This document shows, piece after piece, positions 6,428 to 14,188 of a DNA stretch of 52,896 nt. Both the position numbers and the translations under genes were made by a program. Source of the DNA: Paludibacteraceae bacterium (GTDB taxonomy: Bacteria > Bacteroidota > Bacteroidia > Bacteroidales > Paludibacteraceae); the NCBI GenBank assembly GCA_017471285.1, contig JAFUUZ010000018.1:1-52896 (forward strand), read 5' to 3'. Within the stretch, counting starts at the first letter, position 1. Each line of letters starts with the position of its first letter. The notes under the pieces are model-generated. The model saw nothing but the letters and a program-made list of their open reading frames with translations, did not search any database and was not told the origin of the DNA.

Positions 6428-8869
6428 TTACTTGACCTCCTGTCCTGTTACGGTATATATCTTCTCCCCGCGGAGAATGTAGATCTGGCCGTCATGGAGG
6501 ATAAGCCTACCTCTGTCTCCTCCCTGAAGGGAAGAGGATACTTCTTCGATGCCTTGCGGCTCGCCGGTAGTGGTGAACGAGACAGTCTTTGTATCAAGAG
6601 TACCGCCATTATTATCCTTTGAGGTAATCGTCAAATCATAACTTGTGCCGCTCTCCAAACCCGTAACCGTGAAGGAGAAGCCTGCAGCTTGTGTCTGTTG
6701 CGGGGCGTTATTACGCGCCGGAGCATTGAAGGCAATCTGCGTCAACTGACCGTTGGAATTGAATACAAGCGTGCAAATCACATTGCCGGACTTGTCTTTG
6801 ATGACCAGTTCGTACGTAGTCGCTCCGGAGACTTGCGGCCATGCTACATCGGCGGTAGTTTCTGCCGGAGTCACAGACAGGTTAGTAGTCTCTGTGCTCT
6901 TGGCGCCTAACGGACGAACATCATATAATCCCCAGGCATCATGCATCTTGTAGGTCTCTAAATAATCGGCAGGCACATAAACAATAGTGCTGTAATCTAA
7001 ACCATAAAGTGCATCTTGATTAACAGTCGGCGGACGCTGGCTATAACAAGTGATGGATTCAATGGACGAGCAATAAGCAAATGCCGCTGTCTCCAACACT
7101 TTGACAGACGAACCGATGATTACAGTCTTCAGATTGTTACATTCATAGAAAGCACAATATCCAATGCTTGTGACGCTGTTGGGGATTGTCACGGAAGTCA
7201 AACCCTTGCACCCATAGAAAGCCTCTTCTCCAATTCTTATGACGCTATTGGGGATATCTATGTATTCTAATATAGTATTTATACATTTTAAGATTGTATT
7301 TTTTGTCGAATCTTCGTAAATTAGCCAGCCTTCTACATATTTATTGATATGACGTGCTCCCCAAGGAGAACCGGTCGCAGTGCCATTATATATGATATGG
7401 AAGACGTAATTAAAAGCATTATTCCCAATGCTTGTGACGCTATTGGGAATCGTCATGGAGGTCAAACCGGTGCAACCAGAGAAAGCCCCTTCTCCAATGT
7501 TTGTGACGCTATTAGGAATGGTCACGGAGGTCAAACCGGTGCAACCAGAGAAAGCATAGTTCCCAATACTTGTGACACTATTGGGAATAACCAATTCTGT
7601 CACTTCAGTATTATTCATATACAAATGATGTGCAGTAGCCAATGGGTTGCATGAGGATGAATCAAAAAAGATATTACACCATGCTTCTATATCTGTAATA
7701 TTAACTTTTTGCAGGTTTTCACAAAATTCAAAAGCACGATTTCCAATGCTTGTGACGCTATTGGGAATAGTCACAGAGGTCAAACCGCTACAACCCTGAA
7801 AAGCGCCATATCCAATGCTTGTGACGCTATTGGGAATAGTTATAGAAGATAAACCATGACAATAGCCGAAAACTCCAGATTCAATGTTTGTAATGCTATT
7901 GGAAATAGTTATAGAAGATAATCCATTGCAACAATTAAAAGCGTCTTGTCCAATGCTCGTCACACTGTTTGGGATAATTAGTTCGCCCGTCATTCCTAAA
8001 CAGAGCATGAAAGCCCCCTCCCCGATGGATGTAACGCTATTGGGGATTTCAACAGTATTCAATGCTCTGCAATCACGGAAAGCCTCTTTACCAATGCTTA
8101 TGACGCTATTAGGAATCGTCACAGAGGTCAAACCGCTGCAATAAGAGAAAGCACCCTCTCCAATGCTTGTGACGCGATATACTCTCCCATCGTAGGTTAC
8201 AGAGGACGGAATAACAACATCACCGCTTAAATCTTGAGTATGACCTACAACTTCAACTGCTATTCCATTACCATCGTAGTCTGAATAATATAAGTTTCCG
8301 ACTTGCACTCCCGAGAAACCTGAAGTGGGATCTGGATCCGGTGTAGGAGTTGAGCCTCCGCCCAAAGATAAAATTGCGTTAATTTTGGGCTTTGCGTTTG
8401 AGTTCTTCAAAACGATACTATTTCCTGTTGCGGTTAAAATATTATCTCCCTCAACGAAATCACGAGAGACTCCATTTACCAATATTCCGGCACAAGCCTC
8501 CATTAAAACGATTTTTACTTGTTCGCCATTTACCGTAGGGATAGTAATCTCTCTATCCACCCCGTTGGGTTGAATATAATAATCATAAGTCTTGTATGCC
8601 GTTTTCCCGGCTTCAGAATTGGTATAAGAGAAAGTTACTCCTCCCATTTGAAACGTGCCTGTACCGCCATTTGTCAGATTGATATTATACTGATGCTTTG
8701 TGGCGTCAGTTTCAATAAGCGTAATGTTGTTCGTGTTTTGGATGAGTCCTTGAGTGTAAATCTGGTTACCCATCTTGTTGTTCATACCTGCTGCAAATCC
8801 CGTAAAGGAGTTGGCAAATGTTCCTATGCTGGCTACCAGCGCAAGGAAGAAAGTGATAAGTTTTTTCAT
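6428..8869 (-). CDS. Secreted BspA-type leucine-rich repeat surface protein with FN3-like domain and tail tag
   Basis: 813 residues. A signal peptide (MKKLITFFLALVASIGTFA) is followed by an ~150-residue N-terminal domain, a Pro/Asp linker, and about a dozen 23-residue LRR_5 repeats of the type LTSVTIPNSVTSIG.AF.GC. Then come a fibronectin-III-like domain (..ATTYELVIKDKSGN.. to ..TTTGEP) and QGIEEV plus the tail tag (YILRGEKIYTVTGQEVK). BspA-like LRR proteins of oral and gut Bacteroidales bind host proteins or other cells; that role is inferred. Repeat DNA is nearly identical between units, so copy number may vary. The P-loop gene begins its transcript 22 nt upstream. Confidence 0.9.
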   Translation of the reverse strand: MKKLITFFLALVASIGTFANSFTGFAAGMNNKMGNQIYTQGLIQNTNNITLIETDATKHQYNINLTNGGTGTFQMGGVTFSYTNSEAGKTAYKTYDYYIQPNGVDREITIPTVNGEQVKIVLMEACAGILVNGVSRDFVEGDNILTATGNSIVLKNSNAKPKINAILSLGGGSTPTPDPDPTSGFSGVQVGNLYYSDYDGNGIAVEVVGHTQDLSGDVVIPSSVTYDGRVYRVTSIGEGAFSYCSGLTSVTIPNSVISIGKEAFRDCRALNTVEIPNSVTSIGEGAFMLCLGMTGELIIPNSVTSIGQDAFNCCNGLSSITISNSITNIESGVFGYCHGLSSITIPNSVTSIGYGAFQGCSGLTSVTIPNSVTSIGNRAFEFCENLQKVNITDIEAWCNIFFDSSSCNPLATAHHLYMNNTEVTELVIPNSVTSIGNYAFSGCTGLTSVTIPNSVTNIGEGAFSGCTGLTSMTIPNSVTSIGNNAFNYVFHIIYNGTATGSPWGARHINKYVEGWLIYEDSTKNTILKCINTILEYIDIPNSVIRIGEEAFYGCKGLTSVTIPNSVTSIGYCAFYECNNLKTVIIGSSVKVLETAAFAYCSSIESITCYSQRPPTVNQDALYGLDYSTIVYVPADYLETYKMHDAWGLYDVRPLGAKSTETTNLSVTPAETTADVAWPQVSGATTYELVIKDKSGNVICTLVFNSNGQLTQIAFNAPARNNAPQQTQAAGFSFTVTGLESGTSYDLTITSKDNNGGTLDTKTVSFTTTGEPQGIEEVSSSLQGGDRGRLILHDGQIYILRGEKIYTVTGQEVK
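7130..8175. repeat. LRR-encoding 69-bp repeats
   Basis: The words CCAATGCTTGTGACGCTATT and close variants recur about every 69 bp (23 codons), with occasional longer insertions. Near-identity points to recent duplication or gene conversion. Confidence 0.8.
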
Positions 8870-8890
8870 AATTGTTATTTTTTTAAAGTT

Positions 8891-9346
8891 TTATAGAGAC
8901 ATCAGTATATCATAAATAGCTTGAGATAATATTGAATTTGAAATTCCTACTGCCGGAGATGGCCAATTAAGATTTTGGGAATACATGTGAGTAAAATCCA
9001 ATTCTTCGTAATTATATTGACTTGCTATTTGTTGCACAATTTGTTTTGTTATACCTTGAGTATGTCTGGCGCACAGAATAATGTCAACTTCATGAGTCTT
9101 TAAATATTTTAATGTATGGTTAAAACATGCGTCTTTATCACCCCCAGTTTGTACTAGTATGGTTTTGTTGATTTTTTTATACGTAAATACAACACATTGA
9201 TCTTTTCTCAAATGTGTAGCAAGTACTAATCCAGCTCCTAAATGAATAGTAAGAATTTTGATTACTTCTTTTAGAAATATAGTTTTTCCGTGATTCCCTG
9301 ATGCGACATCACAAATGATGTACTTCTTTCCTGTTTTTGTTGCCAT
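8891..9346 (-). CDS. Small protein with a Walker A-like motif
   Basis: 151 residues with no recognised family. Near the N-terminus ICDVASGNHGKTIFLKEV fits the P-loop pattern [AG]x4GK[ST] (residues 15-22) after a hydrophobic strand, as in small NTPases. Later strands (..VDIILCAR, ..KTILVQTGGDKD) would suit a Rossmann-like fold. No clear Walker B or signal peptide is seen. The stop lies 22 nt before the LRR start, so the two are probably co-transcribed. Base composition is more AT-rich than its neighbours, which could mean transfer. A nucleotide-binding role is inference. Confidence 0.65.
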   Translation of the reverse strand: MATKTGKKYIICDVASGNHGKTIFLKEVIKILTIHLGAGLVLATHLRKDQCVVFTYKKINKTILVQTGGDKDACFNHTLKYLKTHEVDIILCARHTQGITKQIVQQIASQYNYEELDFTHMYSQNLNWPSPAVGISNSILSQAIYDILMSL

Positions 9347-9432
9347 AGCATTAATTCAATTTAGTTTTGCCTCCACTTTATTATTCGGCTTTCGGCATTT
9401 CTCCATATTTCATAGTTCGCACATGTACATAC

Positions 9433-9463
9433 AAAAAGCGTGAAGTCCGTTTATTCTTCACGC
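9433..9463 (-). terminator. Terminator of the candidate RNA
   Basis: On the minus strand, GCGTGAAG/CTTCACGC forms a perfect 8-bp stem with a 10-nt loop, followed by five U (complement of 9433-9437). Confidence 0.75.
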
Positions 9464-9710
9464 ATCTTGAGGGCTTCGCAATCCCCGAATAAAGTAGAAA
9501 AACAACCGAATTCCACGCCCGATATGCTAAACCCACCCCGCCATATAGCAGGGCGTGGCATGTATAACATACCCACGGGACATTCATCTTGCTGTCTGGA
9601 CTTTATTCTAATGAAATGTTGCGAAGATTTCAAGATGTCGCAAACAACGTCAATAAACGCCTTTTATGTCCTCCTGTTTAACGTCAGTGAGTGACGAGTT
9701 ACATTTTGCG
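9433..9710 (-). ncRNA. Candidate structured non-coding RNA (~280 nt)
   Basis: A promoter at 9713-9745, a terminator hairpin at 9433-9463 and no convincing ORF define a minus-strand transcript. On the plus strand the pairings are TTGCGA/TCGCAA (9619-9624/9638-9643), CCACGCCC/GGGCGTGG (9513-9520/9551-9558) extended by TGCTA/TAGCA, and GGACAT/ATGTCC (9578-9583/9666-9671). The loop of the first hairpin (9631-9637) is complementary to 9585-9591 and again to 9463-9469, so a pseudoknot and an alternative pairing are possible. It does not show tmRNA, RNase P or SRP signatures. A 6S-like or lineage-specific RNA remains possible. Confidence 0.6.
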
Positions 9711-9712
9711 GT

Positions 9713-9745
9713 GCAAAGGTACGAATAAATTTTGATATATGCAAA
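9713..9745 (-). promoter_or_regulatory. Bacteroidetes-type promoter of the candidate RNA
   Basis: -7 element TACCTTTGC (complement of 9713-9721), a 19-nt spacer, and -33 element TTTGC (complement of 9741-9745). Predicted start ~9709. Confidence 0.75.
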
Positions 9746-9941
9746 TATATCAGAAAGAATTTTAGAAAAAAGCTACTGCCAGCCAGCCATGCCAAAAAAG
9801 AACAGAAAATATAAATACAATCATGGTTATTTTTTTGTATTTATATTATATATGTCCGAGAATCGCACAAAAATAAACGGATTCCGCGCATAAGTGCTCG
9901 AAATCCGTTCGTGCTATCCGAAATCCGCTCATCGAATGACA

Positions 9942-10310
9942 CTAAAATGGTATGTCTTTCGGTTTATCGTCTGAAATTATGTCCGGATTTCGGTCAATGG
10001 GTATTTCTGTTGCATTATCAGTGGGAGTTCCAGATGCCAAATCACGGTTTATTGTGCTGGTAATGAATCCGTTAGCAAAATGAAGGAAGCCTCTTGCCTC
10101 TAAGCGATTAACGATATCATTCATAGTAGAAGGGCTGGTGTGCAGCACCTTGGCGAGCCGACGGATAGACCCGTGCCAGCCTTTTTTACCTAATTCTTCC
10201 GAGCGCGTGAGACCATGGATATATGCGTATACAGCCGCTTCGCTCAGAGAGAGATCCATAGCATCCAACATCCAAGATTGAATACTGAAGTAAAAACTTT
10301 TTCCTGCCAT
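9942..10310 (-). CDS. Small winged-helix DNA-binding protein
   Basis: 122 residues from the ATG at 10310. FYFSIQSWMLDAMDLSLSEAAVYAYIHGL and SIRRLAKVLHTSPSTMNDIVNRLEARGFL form a helix-turn-helix/winged-helix (residues ~40-75), with an acidic, Asn/Pro-rich tail ending KPKDIPF. The frame reaches an ATG at 10337, but that lies inside the -7 element, so 10310 is preferred. Similar small wHTH proteins occur beside mobile or replication functions in Bacteroidetes; here no such genes are adjacent. The target is unknown. Positions 9746-9941 hold AT-rich DNA with no gene. Confidence 0.75.
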   Translation of the reverse strand: MAGKSFYFSIQSWMLDAMDLSLSEAAVYAYIHGLTRSEELGKKGWHGSIRRLAKVLHTSPSTMNDIVNRLEARGFLHFANGFITSTINRDLASGTPTDNATEIPIDRNPDIISDDKPKDIPF

Positions 10311-10333
10311 AGTATATAAAAGATTATTATGGT

Positions 10334-10365
10334 GCAAAGATACAAAAAATATTTGACATATGCAA
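10334..10365 (-). promoter_or_regulatory. Promoter of the winged-helix gene
   Basis: -7 TATCTTTGC (complement of 10334-10342) and -33 TTGC(A) around 10361-10365, spacing 18 nt. It places the start near 10328 and decides the ATG at 10310. Confidence 0.7.
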
Positions 10366-10456
10366 GTTTTTGAGTAAGAATATACAAAAAAGAGTATTTC
10401 TGATAAGCTAATGACCAGCTAAAAGTGTGTATCAAAGTATTTCCCTAATTATCCCC

Positions 10457-10533
10457 TAAACGAGTCGTAAATGAGTCGGTAAAGTGGCGGAAATTTGTGG
10501 TAAACGAGTCGTAAATGAGTCGTAAACGAGTCG
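10457..10533. repeat. Period-11 tandem array upstream of the repeat-protein promoter
   Basis: Seven 11-bp units: TAAACGAGTCG, TAAATGAGTCG, two diverged units (10479-10500), TAAACGAGTCG, TAAATGAGTCG, TAAACGAGTCG. The phase is kept through the diverged units. It lies 24 nt upstream of the -33 element at 10558. GAGTCG-type words recur once per helical turn. Confidence 0.85.
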
Positions 10534-10557
10534 CGCACATTTTTTATATGCAATAAA

Positions 10558-10590
10558 TTTGCACATGTCAAAAAAAAGTGGTAAATTTGC
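10558..10590 (+). promoter_or_regulatory. Promoter of the 20-residue-repeat protein and possibly prfB
   Basis: -33 TTTGC (10558-10562), a 19-nt spacer, and -7 TAAATTTGC (10582-10590). Start predicted ~10597, 45 nt before the ATG. Confidence 0.8.
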
Positions 10591-10641
10591 AGCCGAATTA
10601 AATTAGGCTAAATATAGCATAAAAAAACAGGCTCAGGAAAG

Positions 10642-11097
10642 ATGAGACGGAGAATAGTATTTATATTCCTATTAATAAGTGTAGCAAGTATGGCACAGAC
10701 TTATCTCTATCGCGGGAAATCGAATTATTCCAGCGATATCCTTTACACGTACGACGGACAGTATATGTACCGCGGGAAATCGACGTACACGAGTGATATT
10801 CTATACAGTTGGAACGGGCAGTATGTGTATAAAGGCAAGTCAAGTTATACGAGCGATATCCTATATACATGGGACGGGAAATACCTATACAACGGTAAGT
10901 CAACCTACTCGAGCGATATCATCCTGACCTTCGACGGACAATATATCTACCGCGGGAAATCGACCTACAGTAGCGATATCCTATATACCGTGAGCAAAGA
11001 ATATGTCTATCGCGGGAAATCGACGTACACGAGTGATATTCTGTTCAGTTATGACGGAGTTATACCGATGGCGTTACTAGTAATGATGATGCAATAG
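10642..11097 (+). CDS. Secreted protein built of six 20-residue repeats
   Basis: 151 residues. A signal peptide (MRRRIVFIFLLISVASMAQ) is followed by six tandem repeats of exactly 20 residues, consensus Y.YRGKS.Y(S/T)SDILYTYDGQ (residues 21-140). A short hydrophobic tail, IPMALLVMMMQ, ends it. Each repeat has two aromatic-rich strands split by GKS and SDI turns, suggesting a small beta-solenoid or propeller-like fold in the periplasm or at the surface. The family is not recognised. Codons also repeat at 60 bp. It starts the run leading to prfB, 23 nt downstream. The hydrophobic end could be a membrane contact. Confidence 0.8.
   Translation: MRRRIVFIFLLISVASMAQTYLYRGKSNYSSDILYTYDGQYMYRGKSTYTSDILYSWNGQYVYKGKSSYTSDILYTWDGKYLYNGKSTYSSDIILTFDGQYIYRGKSTYSSDILYTVSKEYVYRGKSTYTSDILFSYDGVIPMALLVMMMQ
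10702..11061. repeat. 60-bp tandem repeats encoding the 20-residue units
   Basis: Six direct repeats of 60 bp. Best conserved are CGCGGGAAATCGAC and AGCGATATCCTATA. Silent differences are frequent, so selection seems to act on the protein repeat. Confidence 0.85.
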
Positions 11098-11120
11098 GAG
11101 TCAGGAATCAAGAGTGAATT

Positions 11121-12227
11121 ATGATAACAATAGAACAATTAAAAGACGTACAACAACGGGCGGATAAGTTGAAGAGCTATCTGCAGATCGACGAGAAGCG
11201 TATCCAACTGGAGGAAGAGGAGCTGCATACGCAGGCTCCGGGTTTCTGGGACGACGCAAAAGCCGCTGAAGCGCAGATGCGTAAGGTGAAGAACATCAAA
11301 CGATGGATAGAAGGCTATGAGGGTGTCCGCGGCGCTGTGGAAGAGTTAGCCCTTGCTTATGAATACTACCGCGAGGAGCTGGTGACGGAAGAGGAGGTGG
11401 ATGCCGCCTATGCCAAGGCCGTTCAGGAGGTGGAGGACCTGGAGATGAAGAACATGCTGAGCCATGAGGAGGACCAGATGCCGGCAGTTCTGAAGATTGT
11501 GTCCGGCGCAGGCGGAACGGAAGCCCAGGACTGGGCGGAGCAACTGATGCGTATGTACCAGCGGTATTGCGAGAAACACGACTACAAGGTGACGATCGCC
11601 AACCTGCAGGAAGGCGACGAGGCGGGTATCAAGACCGTGACATTCAATATAGAAGGCGACATGGCGTACGGTTATCTCAAGAGCGAGAACGGCGTACACC
11701 GTCTCGTGCGCGTGAGTCCCTATAACGCGCAGGGCAAGCGCATGACTTCGTTCGCTTCCGTCTTCGTGGTGCCGCTGATCGACGATACCATCGAGGTGGA
11801 GGTCAATCCCGCCGGTATCAGTTGGGACACCTTCCGCAGCTCCGGCGCCGGAGGTCAGAACGTGAACAAAGTGGAGTCCGGCGTGCGGTTGCATTACAAG
11901 TTCGTCAACCCTCTCACCGGCCAGCCGGACGAGATAGTGATAGAGAACACAGAGACGCGCGACCAGCCGAAGAACCGCGAGAATGCCTTACGGCATTTAA
12001 GAAGTCAGCTCTATGAGTTAGAGTTAGAGAAGAGAAGACAGGCGCAAGCGAAAGTGGAAGCCGGGAAGAAGAAGATCGAATGGGGCAGCCAGATACGGTC
12101 GTATGTGTTCGACGACCGGCGCGTGAAAGACCACCGCACGAACTACCAGACAAGCAATGTCAATGCCGTCATGGACGGCGATATAGACGCGTTCATCAAA
12201 GCGTACCTGATGGAGTTTCCGGAATAG
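11121..12227 (+). CDS. prfB: Peptide chain release factor 2, single frame
   Basis: RF2 ends translation at UGA and UAA codons. 368 residues, full family length: N-terminal helices, a codon-recognition region with GVHRLVRVSPYNAQ (SPY where Escherichia coli has SPF), and the catalytic loop SSGAGGQNVNKVESG. In many bacteria prfB carries an in-frame UGA near codon 25 and a +1 frameshift; here KSYLQIDEKR is read in one frame (CTGCAGATC), so that autoregulation is absent. The stop is followed directly by a heptamer array. Confidence 0.96.
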   Translation: MITIEQLKDVQQRADKLKSYLQIDEKRIQLEEEELHTQAPGFWDDAKAAEAQMRKVKNIKRWIEGYEGVRGAVEELALAYEYYREELVTEEEVDAAYAKAVQEVEDLEMKNMLSHEEDQMPAVLKIVSGAGGTEAQDWAEQLMRMYQRYCEKHDYKVTIANLQEGDEAGIKTVTFNIEGDMAYGYLKSENGVHRLVRVSPYNAQGKRMTSFASVFVVPLIDDTIEVEVNPAGISWDTFRSSGAGGQNVNKVESGVRLHYKFVNPLTGQPDEIVIENTETRDQPKNRENALRHLRSQLYELELEKRRQAQAKVEAGKKKIEWGSQIRSYVFDDRRVKDHRTNYQTSNVNAVMDGDIDAFIKAYLMEFPE

Positions 12228-12276
12228 GTGAAAGGTGAAAGATGAAAGGTGAAAGGTGAAAAGTGAAAGGTGAAGG
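12228..12276. repeat. Period-7 array between prfB and the IMPACT gene
   Basis: Seven heptamers: GTGAAAG, GTGAAAG, ATGAAAG, GTGAAAG, GTGAAAA, GTGAAAG, GTGAAGG. The array starts right after the prfB stop. Its sixth unit supplies the GTG start of the next gene (12263). Confidence 0.9.
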
Positions 12277-12622
12277 GATATATAAGGACCGGGGAAGCAA
12301 GTTCTTAGGGTTTGCGGAACCGATACAGGACGAGGCAGAAGCCAAGGCACGCATAGCGTGGTACAAGAAGAAATACCACGATGCGCGGCACGTATGCTAC
12401 GCCTATCGTCTGGGCCCGGATCTATGGCGCACCAAAGATGACGGCGAGCCTCACGGCACCGCCGGAGCTCCTATCCTGCGATCCATTGACGCCCGAGGAT
12501 TAGACAACATCTTAGTGGTCGTTGTGCGCTATTTCGGCGGTACGCTGTTAGGCACCGGAGGGCTGATGGTGGCGTATAGGGAAGCCAGCAAGGAAGCGCT
12601 TGAAAGCTTAGTTGAAAGGTGA
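12263..12622 (+). CDS. Short IMPACT/YigZ (UPF0029) family protein
   Basis: 119 residues: ..GIYKDRGSKFLGFAEPIQ, KKKYHDARHVCYAYRLG, DDGEPHGTAGAPIL and VVRYFGGTLLGTGGL are the signature segments of the UPF0029 N-terminal domain. YigZ-type proteins are usually ~200 residues with a second, ferredoxin-like domain, which is missing here. An in-frame TGA at 12257 means translation must start at or after 12260; the GTG at 12263 gives MKGEGIYK. So both the start and the stop (12620-12622) lie in heptamer arrays. Function is uncertain; homologues are linked to translation regulation. Confidence 0.85.
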   Translation: MKGEGIYKDRGSKFLGFAEPIQDEAEAKARIAWYKKKYHDARHVCYAYRLGPDLWRTKDDGEPHGTAGAPILRSIDARGLDNILVVVVRYFGGTLLGTGGLMVAYREASKEALESLVER

Positions 12623-12645
12623 AAGGTGAAAGGTGAAAGATGAAA
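12611..12645. repeat. Period-7 array between the IMPACT and acyltransferase genes
   Basis: GTTGAAA, GGTGAAA three times, GATGAAA. Unit 2 contains the TGA stop of the IMPACT gene and unit 5 the ATG of the acyltransferase (12640). Confidence 0.9.
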
Positions 12646-13635
12646 GACGAATTTAAAGACATACGGGCATACCGCGTAGGATGGATCCTTTGGATAACGG
12701 ATTTTCTGATTGTGTTCCCTATCCTGCAGATATGGGCATGGAAGAGGACCAAGGGTCTCAAACTGGATTATCTGGGCGACCGCAAGCAGATAGAGAAAGA
12801 CATCAAGCACGGTGCATTCTTTATGACCAACCACCGCGATATCGTCATGGATGCGGCATGGCTTTCCTACCTGCTCCGGACACACTATTTCATCCGTCCG
12901 TATATGGGTGTAGGCGACAACCTGTTTGCCAAACCCTGGATAGAGCACGTGATGAAATTCCTGCGTTGTTTCGCGGTGAAGCGCGGTGCAGCAGCCCATG
13001 CGCAGTTAGAGAACGCCAAGCACCTCTCCGCCTATATCCGCCTCTTGCGCAGCCGCGGCAAGTCGATATGGCTGGCGCAACGCGAGGGCCGCGCGAAAGA
13101 CAGCAACGACCTGACGCAGGGATCCGTGCTGCATATGCTGACCATGGGAGACGGAGACCTGTACGAGAAAATCAAAGGGCTCAATATATGCCCGGTCAGC
13201 ATCTCGTATGAGTATGACCCGTGCGACTACCTCAAGGCCGCCGAGATGCAGCTGAAACGGGACAACCCCAAATGGCGCAAGACCAAACGCGACGACGTCA
13301 TCTCCATGCAAACAGGTATTGAGGGATACAAAGGCAGAGTGGTCTATCGCCTCACGCCGAGCATCAATCCGGAGATAGACGAAATGCTCGCCTCGCATCC
13401 CGAATACAGAGAACAACCGATACACGACCAACTGCAGCACGTATGCGATATCATCGACCGCCATATTCATCAAGGATATGAGATATACGAGCGTGGCACA
13501 GATTTTGAAGCGTACATAGAGAGCCGGTTGGCACTGATAGACATACCCGGCAAGGACGAGACATTCCTGCGGGAGAAAATAGTAGAGATGTATAGCAATC
13601 CGGAAAAGAATTACCGGATTGCAGTTGAAAGTTGA
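12640..13635 (+). CDS. PlsC-like glycerolipid acyltransferase
   Basis: 331 residues. After a hydrophobic N-terminal stretch, FFMTNHRDIVMDAAWLSYLL carries the NHx4D-type catalytic motif of glycerol-3-phosphate/1-acylglycerol-3-phosphate acyltransferases (residues ~66-73). WLAQREGRAKDSND fits the substrate-binding block and GLNICPVSISYEYDP a later conserved strand. It probably acylates a lipid intermediate at the inner membrane. The sequence is longer than typical PlsC and closer to larger Bacteroidetes acyltransferases. The stop TGA lies in a heptamer array. Confidence 0.85.
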   Translation: MKDEFKDIRAYRVGWILWITDFLIVFPILQIWAWKRTKGLKLDYLGDRKQIEKDIKHGAFFMTNHRDIVMDAAWLSYLLRTHYFIRPYMGVGDNLFAKPWIEHVMKFLRCFAVKRGAAAHAQLENAKHLSAYIRLLRSRGKSIWLAQREGRAKDSNDLTQGSVLHMLTMGDGDLYEKIKGLNICPVSISYEYDPCDYLKAAEMQLKRDNPKWRKTKRDDVISMQTGIEGYKGRVVYRLTPSINPEIDEMLASHPEYREQPIHDQLQHVCDIIDRHIHQGYEIYERGTDFEAYIESRLALIDIPGKDETFLREKIVEMYSNPEKNYRIAVES

Positions 13636-13651
13636 AAGTTGAAAGTTTAGA
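13624..13651. repeat. Period-7 array after the acyltransferase gene
   Basis: GTTGAAA three times then GTTTAGA. The TGA stop (13633-13635) lies in the second unit. Confidence 0.85.
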
Positions 13652-13711
13652 GTTCTTATCTCGGCTAAGCCTCGAACGATCGGCTGAAGCCGTATGGAAA
13701 GTTTAGAGATT

Positions 13712-14161
13712 ATGAAAAAAGCAATATTTCCGGGATCGTTTGATCCTTTCACCCTCGGCCACTACGATATCGTGAAACGTGGTCTGGAGATTTTTGACGA
13801 GATCATCATCGGCATAGGCCGTAACAGTACCAAGAAAGAGACCTTTCCGATCCGTGAACGCGAAGAGGCAATCCGTAAGATCTTTGCAGACGAGCCACGG
13901 ATCAAAGTAGCAATATATGACTGCCTGACGGTAGATTTTGCGAAAGAGCAAGAGGCAGCGTTCATCCTCCGCGGCATCCGCTGTGTAGAAGATTTCGAGT
14001 ACGAGCGCAATATGGCGGAGGCAAACAAACAGTTAGGCGGCATAGAGACAATCATTCTCTATACCAGGCCGGAGTACGCCCATATATCCTCCACCCTCGT
14101 CCGCGACCTGTACGCGTACGGCAAGGATGTGAGCGATTTTGTGCCGAATAAGTTGAGGTAG
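13712..14161 (+). CDS. coaD: Phosphopantetheine adenylyltransferase
   Basis: Fourth step of coenzyme A synthesis: ATP + 4'-phosphopantetheine to dephospho-CoA. From the ATG at 13712, 149 residues: KKAIFPGSFDPFTLGHYDIV carries the TxGH nucleotidyltransferase motif, RGIRCVEDFEYERNMA and EYAHISSTLVRDL (ISSTxVR) complete the family pattern. An ATG at 13694 would add six residues not expected for the family. With panB at 37.9 kb it is the second CoA/pantothenate gene of the window, though not linked. Confidence 0.96.
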   Translation: MKKAIFPGSFDPFTLGHYDIVKRGLEIFDEIIIGIGRNSTKKETFPIREREEAIRKIFADEPRIKVAIYDCLTVDFAKEQEAAFILRGIRCVEDFEYERNMAEANKQLGGIETIILYTRPEYAHISSTLVRDLYAYGKDVSDFVPNKLR

Positions 14162-14188
14162 ACCGCTAAGGCTGTAAGCCGTCAGAGG

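Noticed and set aside
9381..9694. Short reading frames on both strands in the candidate RNA region
   Set aside because: They are 60-84 codons with no protein-like composition and overlap the terminator and stems. The promoter and hairpins fit an RNA better.
9433..9710. tmRNA, RNase P RNA or SRP RNA
   Set aside because: None of the conserved ends or cores (no tRNA-like CCA end, no GAGGAAAGUCC core, no GGAAGGAAGCAGCC-like loop) was found.
10457..10533. CRISPR-like short repeats
   Set aside because: The 11-bp and 7-bp units are contiguous, have no unique spacers of constant length, and no cas genes are nearby.
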